DNA from: JALYUA01 sp038229875
GTDB lineage: Bacteria; Acidobacteriota; Thermoanaerobaculia; UBA5066; Gp7-AA6
DNA length: 12,099 nt
Assembly: GCA_038229875.1 (NCBI GenBank)
Contig: JBBROA010000121.1
Coordinates: forward strand, 1-12,099
Reading direction: 5' to 3'
Shown here piece after piece: positions 6,192 to 12,099 of the stretch; positions within the stretch are counted from its first letter, which is position 1, and each line of letters opens with the position of its first letter. Below the pieces are notes generated by a model. That model saw only the letters and a program-made list of their open reading frames with translations, made no database searches and was not told the DNA's origin. The translations under genes were made by a program, and so were the position numbers.

Positions 6192-7455
6192 CGGGCGTCT
6201 TCCATCCGATGAGATGGCGCCGCACGAGCTCCAGCGCGTGGACGGAGGCCGACCGCCGCACGTGGGTCCGGTCGCCGACGAAAAACCGGCGTTTCGCCGT
6301 GGCCGCCCCCTCCCGATCCGCGATGGCGAACCAGACGAGTCCGACGGGCTTCTCGGCGGTTCCGCCGCCCGGCCCCGCGATCCCGGTCACCGCGGCGGCA
6401 ACGTCCGAATCGAAGCGCTCGCGCGCGCCGCGGGCCATTTCGACGACGCTCTCCTCGGAGACGGCGCCGCGGGAGCGAAGGGTCTCGATCGAGACACCGA
6501 GAAGCGACTCCTTTGCTTCGTTGCCGTAGGAGACGACTCCGCCCAGAAAGTAGTCGCTCGATCCGGGCACGTCGGTGACCAGTGACGCGACCATGCCGCC
6601 GGTGCAGGATTCGGCCAGCGCCAGTGTCTTTCCGGAGTCGCGCAGCAGGCGGCCGACCGCGGACGGAAGGTCCTCGGTGTCATCGCCGGAGACCCGCTCC
6701 CCGAGCACCGACCGGAAATCTCGCTCCATCGCCACGATCGTCTCCTCGGCCTCCGCCGGAGCGCCCCGGACCCGGAGGTGGAGTTGCACCTCCCCGGGCG
6801 AGGCGAGGATCGTCACAGGATGAGCCTTCCATCGCGCATAAACGGGCTCGACCATCTCTTCGACGGCAGACTCCCCCATTCCGGCGATGCGGAGCACCTT
6901 GCGGCGGGAGACCACGCCTCCGGCGCGGCGCGCAAGCTCGGGAAGAACGCTCTGCTGCATGATCTCGCGCATCTCGGACGGGACCCCGGGCAGGACGACG
7001 ACCTCGCACGCGCCCTTCTGCGCCCAGAATCCCGGCGCGGTGCCGCGCGGGTTCTCGAGGACGCGAGCGCCTTCGATGAAGTCCGCCTGCTTCTCGTTGA
7101 CCGCCGCCATCCGGACACCGCGGGCCTCGAAGCGCGCGCGCATCCGCGTCACGAAATCAGCGTTGCGGATGAGAGGGACTCCCAGCCACCGCCCCACGGC
7201 GGCGGCGGTGACGTCATCCGCGGTCGGGCCGAGCCCTCCGGTCGAAATGAGGAGCGACGCTTCCTTCGACGACGTCTCGAGCTCCCGCACGATCGCCTCG
7301 GGATCGTCCCCGATGATCGCTTTGCGTCCGACCCCGATGCCGATTTCCTCGAGCCTCGCGGTCAACCAGAGCGAGTTGGTGTCCTGCCGCTCGGGGCCCA
7401 GCATCTCGCTGCCAATCGCGAGAATCGCGGCTCGAGTCTCGGCCGGATCGCTCAC
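6184..7455 (-). CDS. cinA: CinA: nicotinamide-nucleotide amidohydrolase with MoaB-like (COG1058) domain
   Basis: 423 residues, full length for two-domain CinA. The N-terminal COG1058/molybdopterin-binding-like domain (about 8-175) has AIGSEMLGPERQDTNS (13-28), STGGLGPTADD (71-81) and LPGVPSEM (155-162); in characterised relatives it hydrolyses ADP-ribose-type pyrophosphates. The C-terminal PncC domain (about 262-415) has AESCTGG (281-287), with the catalytic serine, and TGIAGPGGGT (357-366), and deamidates nicotinamide mononucleotide back into NAD synthesis. GTG 7455-7453 is the start; it shares a GTGA overlap with the ABC-F stop. The ATG of thpR lies within its last codons. The competence-induced name is historical and no competence gene is nearby. 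Confidence 0.95.
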   Translation of the reverse strand: MSDPAETRAAILAIGSEMLGPERQDTNSLWLTARLEEIGIGVGRKAIIGDDPEAIVRELETSSKEASLLISTGGLGPTADDVTAAAVGRWLGVPLIRNADFVTRMRARFEARGVRMAAVNEKQADFIEGARVLENPRGTAPGFWAQKGACEVVVLPGVPSEMREIMQQSVLPELARRAGGVVSRRKVLRIAGMGESAVEEMVEPVYARWKAHPVTILASPGEVQLHLRVRGAPAEAEETIVAMERDFRSVLGERVSGDDTEDLPSAVGRLLRDSGKTLALAESCTGGMVASLVTDVPGSSDYFLGGVVSYGNEAKESLLGVSIETLRSRGAVSEESVVEMARGARERFDSDVAAAVTGIAGPGGGTAEKPVGLVWFAIADREGAATAKRRFFVGDRTHVRRSASVHALELVRRHLIGWKTPDA

Positions 7456-9428
7456 GACGGGCGACCCGCCTCCTGCGCTTCTTCCTCCGACAGCTTCGCC
7501 CAGTCCTCGACCAGTGTGTCGAGCTCCTGCTGCCGCGCCGCCTTCTGCGCGGCAAGATCGCGGGACGCGATCGGCCCGAGAGTGAGAGCTTCCTGCCAGA
7601 GCTGGTTCTCGATCTCCCCGACCGCGGCCTCGAGCGACGCGATCTTCTCTTCGAGAGACTTGATCCGGCGGCGGCGCTTTCCGTCCTTCTCCGGGCTCTC
7701 GCGCGGGAATGCCTGGGCGGCCGCCCGCGTCGCCGAGGCCGGCAGGCTGGCCTCACGAACAGGCTCTCGCCTCGGTGCGGGCGGCGGAGATGGAACGGAC
7801 GACCCGGTGGAGGGCTCGGGTCGCCGGCGGCGCTCCGTCCGCGCGGCAGATGTTTCGGTGTAATTGCCGTCCATCGCGACGGCCCGGCCGGAGCGCAGGT
7901 CGAGGACCCGCGTGGCCAGGCGGTCGATGAACGCGCGGTCGTGGGAGACGAAAACGATCGAGCCCGGAAACCCGTCGAGCGACTCCTCGAGGGCCTCGCG
8001 GGAGTCGAGATCGAGATGGTTCGTCGGCTCGTCCAAGAGCAGCAGATTGTGGCGCTGCATCATCACGACCGCGAGCGTGAGTCTCCCCTTCTCGCCGCCC
8101 GAGAGGCCGGAGATCTGCGCGAACACCTCGTCCCCGCGGAACGCGAACCGGGCGAGATAGCTGCGCATCGCCTGCTCCGTCGCGCCAGGATTCAGGTTCC
8201 AGACCGCGTCAATGACGCGCCCCTTCGGGTCGAGGTCCTTGAGCTCCTGGTCGTAATAGCCGATCGTGACGTCGTGGCCCGTCGAGTGAGAACCCGACAG
8301 GGGCGCAAGGCGCCCCGCGAGTGTCTTCAGCAGGGTGGTCTTGCCGGTGCCGTTCTCGCCGAGGATCGCCAGGCGTTCGCCCCGTAGGAGCTCGAAGCTG
8401 ACGTCGCGGACGATCGGCGAACCCGCCTCGTATCCGGCGTTCAAGTGCTTCGTTCGGAGGAAGCTCCGTCCGCCGATCCGCGCGGCGTCGAACCGGAACG
8501 CGACCGTTGTCGTGTCATCCATCGGCCGTTCGAGGAGATCCACGCGCCCGAGCTTCGTCCGCCGCCCCTTCGCCTGCCGCGAGTTCTGACCGGCGATGTT
8601 GCGGCGGATGTACTCCTTCTCCTTCTCGACGAATTCCTGCTGCTTGTCGAACGCGCGGGTCGCAGTCAGGATCCGTTCCGCCTTCTGCCGCTTGTACGCG
8701 CTATACCCGCCGCTGTAGTCCGAGAGACGGCCGTTCTCGAGGTCGATGATCTCCTCGGCCACCTGGTCGAGGAATCTCCGGTCGTGGGTCACGACGAGGT
8801 AGGCGCGGCGCGAGCGCGAGAGATACTCCTCGAGAAACTCGACGGCGTTGAAGTCGAGATGGTTCGTCGGCTCGTCGAGAAGCAGGACATCCGGATTCGA
8901 CAGGATGGACCTCGCGAGCATCGCTCGGTTCTTCTGCCCGCCGGACAGCTCGGCGAGCGGCCTCTCGTAGTCGGCCTTGTCGAACCCGAGCCCGGAGAGG
9001 GCCTTCTCGACCTCCGCGACCATGTCGTACCCGCCCTCGTTCTCGAACTTGTGGGTGATCGCGTCGTACCGGTCGTGCAGTGCCGCCGAATTGTCTCCGT
9101 CGGCCATCGAGTGCTCGAGTCGCCGCATCTCGGATTCGATCCGGTGCAGGTCCGCGAATGCCCCGGCGGTGTAATCGTGGAGCGACTCGGAGAGAGAGTC
9201 CGCGTTCAGCGCCTGATCGACGGTCTGGACGCGGAGCGCGTTCGCCTTGACGAACTCGCCGGAATCGGGCTCCTCGCGGCCGAGCGCGATGCGCAGCAGC
9301 GTGGTCTTTCCGGCGCCGTTCCTGCCGACGAGTCCCACCTTCTGTCCCGGGTTGTGCTGCCACGTGACGTCACGGAGCACTTCCTTCGGTCCATAGGCCT
9401 TGCGGACGTGGTCGAATCGATAGAGCAC
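7452..9428 (-). CDS. ABC-F family ATPase (Uup/EttA-like), soluble, duplicated nucleotide-binding domains
   Basis: 658 residues, no membrane segment. First ABC domain: Walker A GRNGAGKTT (35-43), signature LSGGQ (161-165), Walker B VLLLDEPTNHLD (181-192), switch H215. A charged linker (about 245-300, KEKEYIRRNIAGQNSRQ) precedes the second domain: GENGTGKTT (357-365), LSGGE (442-446), LLLLDEPTNHLDLD (462-475), H496. A Pro/Ser/Arg-rich spacer (about 530-580) leads to a C-terminal coiled coil (about 585-655), as in Uup. ABC-F proteins act on ribosomes (stalling relief, subunit assembly) or give antibiotic resistance. The housekeeping neighbours favour the former. GTG 9428-9426 lies three codons after an in-frame TAG, so no earlier start exists; there is no Shine-Dalgarno. 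TAGAAT at 9440-9435 may drive a leaderless transcript. Its start overlaps the GDPD gene by 59 bases. Confidence 0.95.
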   Translation of the reverse strand: MLYRFDHVRKAYGPKEVLRDVTWQHNPGQKVGLVGRNGAGKTTLLRIALGREEPDSGEFVKANALRVQTVDQALNADSLSESLHDYTAGAFADLHRIESEMRRLEHSMADGDNSAALHDRYDAITHKFENEGGYDMVAEVEKALSGLGFDKADYERPLAELSGGQKNRAMLARSILSNPDVLLLDEPTNHLDFNAVEFLEEYLSRSRRAYLVVTHDRRFLDQVAEEIIDLENGRLSDYSGGYSAYKRQKAERILTATRAFDKQQEFVEKEKEYIRRNIAGQNSRQAKGRRTKLGRVDLLERPMDDTTTVAFRFDAARIGGRSFLRTKHLNAGYEAGSPIVRDVSFELLRGERLAILGENGTGKTTLLKTLAGRLAPLSGSHSTGHDVTIGYYDQELKDLDPKGRVIDAVWNLNPGATEQAMRSYLARFAFRGDEVFAQISGLSGGEKGRLTLAVVMMQRHNLLLLDEPTNHLDLDSREALEESLDGFPGSIVFVSHDRAFIDRLATRVLDLRSGRAVAMDGNYTETSAARTERRRRPEPSTGSSVPSPPPAPRREPVREASLPASATRAAAQAFPRESPEKDGKRRRRIKSLEEKIASLEAAVGEIENQLWQEALTLGPIASRDLAAQKAARQQELDTLVEDWAKLSEEEAQEAGRPS

Positions 9429-10455
9429 TTCGGGATTCTAACCGTGCGGAGGTCTCCACTTTCCCTTCGTCCATCGCTCGCAGTCGTCGATCCGAAAGCA
9501 GCCCGCGAAGGAGCGGAGGGTCGTCGGTCAGAATTCCGTCGGGCGCAAAAGAGACGAGCTCGTGGAGTTGATCCGGCTCGTTGATCGTCCAGAGGATCAG
9601 CGAGTCGAGCTCTCCGCGCTCCCGCGCCTCGACGACGCTCGCGGCCTCGTCCCGGAACTCCGGCCAGAAGCGCTGGCCGAGGCCCATGCTCACGTGACGC
9701 AGGCGAACCCGGCGCGCCCCCGCGAGAACGCCGGGGAGCTCGAAATCCCCGTGGATCGTGAGCCGCTCGTCGTGCGGATGGCGCGCCGCCTCCCGGAGGA
9801 AGATCTCCGCGATCTCCCGCTGTGGGGTGAGCAGCGCGATGGCTGGAAACCTCTCCCCGCGGCGGTCGGCGAAGTTGCGGCTGAGTGTTTCGTACAGGTT
9901 CACCGCGGCGTCCCCCTGGTCGTCCTTCAGCTTGATGTCGAGGCAGATCGTGGAGACCCGCGGCTCGGTTCCGACCCACGCGATCAGGTCGTCGAGAGTC
10001 ACCGGGGGAACCTGCGGGGGATCGTCGCTGCCGATCAGGTCGGCGAGTCCACCTCTGCGGGGACCGTAGCCGTAGTGCAGCCGAAACTCCTCGAAGTCGA
10101 GGTCGCGAACGCGGCGCCTCCAGCGCGACACGAGCGTCGGGACGTCCGGGGTAAAAAGCAGGTTCTCGCGTCCGGTCTGCCGCGCAAGCGCGATCTTGTC
10201 CCCCGGGTCGGCGTCGTGCCAGATCACGAATCGGCCGTCGCGGGTGACGCAGACGTCCGCCTCGACCGCGTCGGCGCCGAGGTCCATCGCCGTTGCGTAC
10301 GCCTCGATCGTGTTCTCAGGCCTTACACGGGCGGCGCCGCGATGGGCCACGACGCGGCACGCGCGCGGGGATGTCGGCACGGGAGCGCGCGCGGGCCAGA
10401 TTTTGCCGCGCAACCCGCGGGCGATCCTTTCGAGAGGGTTGGCGCGGCCGAGCAT
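9370..10455 (-). CDS. Glycerophosphodiester phosphodiesterase family protein
   Basis: 361 residues from ATG 10455; GTG 10461, two codons earlier, is an equal alternative. A TIM-barrel enzyme that splits glycerophosphodiesters to glycerol-3-phosphate and an alcohol. Visible family landmarks: H38-R39 in VVAHRGA, E47 in PENT, E65 and D67 in AVEADV, H80-D81 in IWHD, LDIKLKD with K175, W289 in LWTINE and GILTDDPPLLRG near the end. An insertion of about 70 residues (about 84-155, RWRRRVRDLDFEEFRLHYG) follows the metal-binding strands, as in GDPD insertion domains. No signal peptide is evident, although the N-terminus is basic, so a cytoplasmic location is likely. The last 30 or so residues (after GLLSDRRLRAMDEGKVE) are not conserved-looking and are read through the start of the ABC-F gene. 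Upstream, 99 bases without a recognisable promoter separate it from deoA. Confidence 0.92.
   Translation of the reverse strand: MLGRANPLERIARGLRGKIWPARAPVPTSPRACRVVAHRGAARVRPENTIEAYATAMDLGADAVEADVCVTRDGRFVIWHDADPGDKIALARQTGRENLLFTPDVPTLVSRWRRRVRDLDFEEFRLHYGYGPRRGGLADLIGSDDPPQVPPVTLDDLIAWVGTEPRVSTICLDIKLKDDQGDAAVNLYETLSRNFADRRGERFPAIALLTPQREIAEIFLREAARHPHDERLTIHGDFELPGVLAGARRVRLRHVSMGLGQRFWPEFRDEAASVVEARERGELDSLILWTINEPDQLHELVSFAPDGILTDDPPLLRGLLSDRRLRAMDEGKVETSARLESRSALSIRPRPQGLWTEGSAP
9435..9440 (-). promoter_or_regulatory. Candidate -10 element for leaderless transcription of the ABC-F gene
   Basis: TAGAAT lies six bases (CCCGAA) ahead of the GTG start, the spacing expected when transcription begins at the start codon itself. 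It is inside the GDPD coding end. The -35 region is weak (GAAAGT at a 17-base spacing). The same ten bases TAGAATCCCG precede the Asp-box gene. Confidence 0.35.
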
Positions 10456-10554
10456 GGTCACGGCTTGTCCGATCTTCGGGGCATCTCCGGGTCCGCCTGC
10501 AGCGTCTGCAGCCCTCGTGCCGACACCGGTACCCGCTCCCGGCGCGGCGGCTGG

Positions 10555-11859
10555 CTAGAGCTTCTCGATCGCGAGCGGCGGCGGGGCCGCCGACTCGCCG
10601 CCGATCTCGAACAGGTCGGCGAGCTCGCGCTCGAACGAGGGGCGCGGCGCGGGCCGGTCTCCGAGGCACAGGATCGCGAGCGTCTCTCCCTTTTCGACCC
10701 GATCGCCGATGGTCTTCTCGACGAGGAAGCCGGCGGCGAAATCGATCTCGTCCTCCCGCTTGCGGCGGCCGCACCCGATGTCGATCGAAAGAAAGCCCAT
10801 CCTCTCTGTCTGGATAGAGCGGACGAACCCCGCGCGGGGCGCCACGGCCGGAGTGCGGGATTTCGGCTGCGGGAGAATCGACGGATCGTCCACGACCCGG
10901 GGATCTCCCCCCTGGAACTCGATCAGGCGGGCGAAGCGCTCGGCCGCCTTTCCCGACGTGAACGCGTCTTCCAGTTTTTTTCGCGCGTCGGCCTCGGAGA
11001 GGGCGGGCTCCGCAAACCGGAGCATGTCGGTCCCGAGGACCAGGCAGAGCTCCCGCACGACGGCCGGGCCTTCGTTCCTCAAGACGAGGATCGACTCTTC
11101 CGCCTCGAGCGCGTTGCCGACCGCGCGCCCGAGCGGCCGGGACATGTCGGTGATCCATCCGCTTGCCTCGCGGCCGGCGGCACGGGAGGTGTCCACGAGG
11201 GCCCGGCCGAGTGCACGCGATTCCGGAACGGTCTTCAAAAAAGCGCCGTTGCCCGTCTTCACGTCGAAGACGATGCCGGTCGTTCCCGAGGCGAGCTTCT
11301 TCGAGAGGATCGAGGCGACGATCAGGCCGAGCGACTCGACCGTGCCCGTCACGTCCCGCAGCGCGTAAAGCTTGCGGTCGGCAGGCGCGACGGTGTCCGT
11401 CTGCGCAAAGAGCGCGGCTCCGACCTCGGTCAAGGCCCGGCGCACGCGCGGAAGGTCGAGGTCGGTCCGGAACCCCGGGATTGCGGCGAGCTTGTCGAGC
11501 GTCCCTCCGGTGTGGCCGAGCCCGCGGCCCGACATCATCCCCACGCGACCGCCCGCCGCGGCGACGAGCGGCGCCAGGACGAGCGTCGCCTTGTCTCCGA
11601 CGCCTCCGGTCGAATGCTTGTCGACGACGGGCGCCAGATCCGAGAGGTCCCAGGAATCCCCCGAGTCCCGCATCGCCTCGGTCAGCGCGGCCATCTCCGG
11701 CGTCGAAAGGCCCCGGATCACCGCGGCCATCAGGAACGCCGCGGCCTGGTAGTCGGGGACCTCGCCCGAGACGACCCCGGCGACTAAGAACGCGATCTCG
11801 TCGCGCGAAAGCTCCAGTCCGTCGCGCTTGGCGCGCAGGATCTCGTAAACGCTCTTCAC
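10555..11859 (-). CDS. deoA: Thymidine phosphorylase (pyrimidine-nucleoside phosphorylase family)
   Basis: 434 residues. Phosphorolyses thymidine/deoxyuridine to the base and deoxyribose-1-phosphate. Phosphate-binding KHSTGGVGDK (81-90), the family signature SGRGLGHTGGTLDK (110-123), base-contacting R168 (YALRDVTG), S183 and K187 (ASILSKKLASGT), KTGNGAF (201-207), and the C-terminal alpha/beta domain (about 335-434) with GFVRSI and GDRVEKGE are all present. The residue before MSGRG is Met108, as in E. coli thymidine phosphorylase (M111), where Bacillus pyrimidine-nucleoside phosphorylase has Lys. This favours DeoA over Pdp, though weakly. GTG 11859 is preceded by GGGGAG eight bases upstream and overlaps the upstream stop as GTGA. 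The adjacent deaminase-like gene suggests a nucleoside salvage unit. Confidence 0.95.
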   Translation of the reverse strand: MKSVYEILRAKRDGLELSRDEIAFLVAGVVSGEVPDYQAAAFLMAAVIRGLSTPEMAALTEAMRDSGDSWDLSDLAPVVDKHSTGGVGDKATLVLAPLVAAAGGRVGMMSGRGLGHTGGTLDKLAAIPGFRTDLDLPRVRRALTEVGAALFAQTDTVAPADRKLYALRDVTGTVESLGLIVASILSKKLASGTTGIVFDVKTGNGAFLKTVPESRALGRALVDTSRAAGREASGWITDMSRPLGRAVGNALEAEESILVLRNEGPAVVRELCLVLGTDMLRFAEPALSEADARKKLEDAFTSGKAAERFARLIEFQGGDPRVVDDPSILPQPKSRTPAVAPRAGFVRSIQTERMGFLSIDIGCGRRKREDEIDFAAGFLVEKTIGDRVEKGETLAILCLGDRPAPRPSFERELADLFEIGGESAAPPPLAIEKL

Positions 11860-12099
11860 GGGTGCTTCTCCCCTTTCGGCGATGCGAGCGACGCATCCAC
11901 GCGCCGGCGCCAGGCCGACGCCTTGTCGAGGATGGACGCGGCGTCGAGCGTGGTCGGCCGTCCGTCGGCCAGGAGCCTCCTCCCGTCCACCCAGACGTCC
12001 GAGACGTCCGACGCTTTGATCGAGTACACGAGGGCCGAGTACGGGTCGTCGAACGGCAGCTCGTGCGCGCTCCGCGTTTTCACCGCGATGAAATCGGCC
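11856..12099 (-). CDS. Amidohydrolase (TRZ/ATZ or MTA/SAH deaminase-like), C-terminal 80 residues only
   Basis: The frame runs into the right window edge, so only the C-terminus is seen: ADFIAVKTRSAHELPFDD, then PYSALVYS, DVWVDGRRLLADGR and TTLDAASIL. This is the composite beta-sandwich end of metal-dependent amidohydrolases. The 'DPYSxLVY...VxxVWVDGR...G..TTLD' pattern fits the 5-methylthioadenosine/S-adenosylhomocysteine deaminase and chlorohydrolase group, which deaminate purines or purine-like rings. The catalytic metal-binding part lies outside, so the substrate is open. GTG 12083-12081 is internal and not the start, because the preceding codons ADFIA continue the family pattern. Its stop overlaps the deoA start (GTGA). 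Confidence 0.82.
   Translation of the reverse strand, partial: ADFIAVKTRSAHELPFDDPYSALVYSIKASDVSDVWVDGRRLLADGRPTTLDAASILDKASAWRRRVDASLASPKGEKHP

Noticed and set aside
5032..6585. Long plus-strand open frame (517 codons) opposite plsY, thpR and cinA
   Set aside because: Same reason: an antisense shadow of three motif-confirmed genes, with no recognisable fold.
9562..11787. Very long plus-strand open frame (741 codons) opposite GDPD and deoA
   Set aside because: It lies antisense to two genes with complete catalytic motifs. Its product is Arg/Asp/Glu-rich low-complexity text, typical of antisense frames in GC-rich DNA.

Overview
The window is high-GC bacterial chromosome, densely packed with housekeeping genes. 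GC-rich coding, frequent GTG/TTG starts, a large secreted Asp-box protein and an intergenic heptamer-repeat patch would fit an Acidobacteriota-like (for example Thermoanaerobaculia-type) or similar soil/sediment lineage. That placement is an impression from gene style; no marker gene here fixes it. I see no tRNA, rRNA, CRISPR array, transposon or phage gene.

Left part (1-1978): on the minus strand is the N-terminal portion of a large exported Asp-box (BNR-type) beta-propeller protein that runs off the left edge. Its frame has no ATG/GTG/TTG ahead of a clear signal peptide. Next come a short intergenic patch with a degenerate 7-bp tandem repeat, an intrinsic terminator, and a small exported protein of about 104 residues with a good ribosome binding site. 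A divergent intergenic region of about 190 bp follows. It holds a 13-bp tandem repeat, a small inverted repeat and a near-consensus sigma-70 promoter reading rightward.

Centre left (1979-3955, + strand): a 658-residue APC-superfamily transporter that resembles the KimA potassium/proton symporters. It has the Asp/Tyr pairs in TM1 and TM3 and a C-terminal cytoplasmic domain.

Right two thirds (3995-12099, all minus strand): a tight run of genes. Read in transcription order from the right edge they are: the C-terminus of an amidohydrolase (probably a TRZ/ATZ-type deaminase), deoA thymidine phosphorylase, a glycerophosphodiester phosphodiesterase, an ABC-F ATPase, cinA, thpR, plsY and gpsA. Nearly every junction overlaps (GTGA 4-base overlaps at three junctions, an 8-base overlap, a TGATG and one 59-base overlap), so the genes are probably co-transcribed and translationally coupled. 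Functionally the run joins nucleoside salvage (deaminase, DeoA), phospholipid turnover and synthesis (GDPD releases glycerol-3-phosphate, GpsA makes it from DHAP, PlsY acylates it), nucleotide/NAD damage repair (CinA) and RNA/translation functions (ThpR, ABC-F).

I did not find an evidently new multi-gene system. The most interesting signals are regulatory. A shared TAGAATCCCG element sits directly before two coding starts with leaderless-like geometry, and a related GATAATCCC lies before the transporter. The propeller gene apparently needs a non-canonical start or a frameshift. The intergenic repeats are also worth attention.
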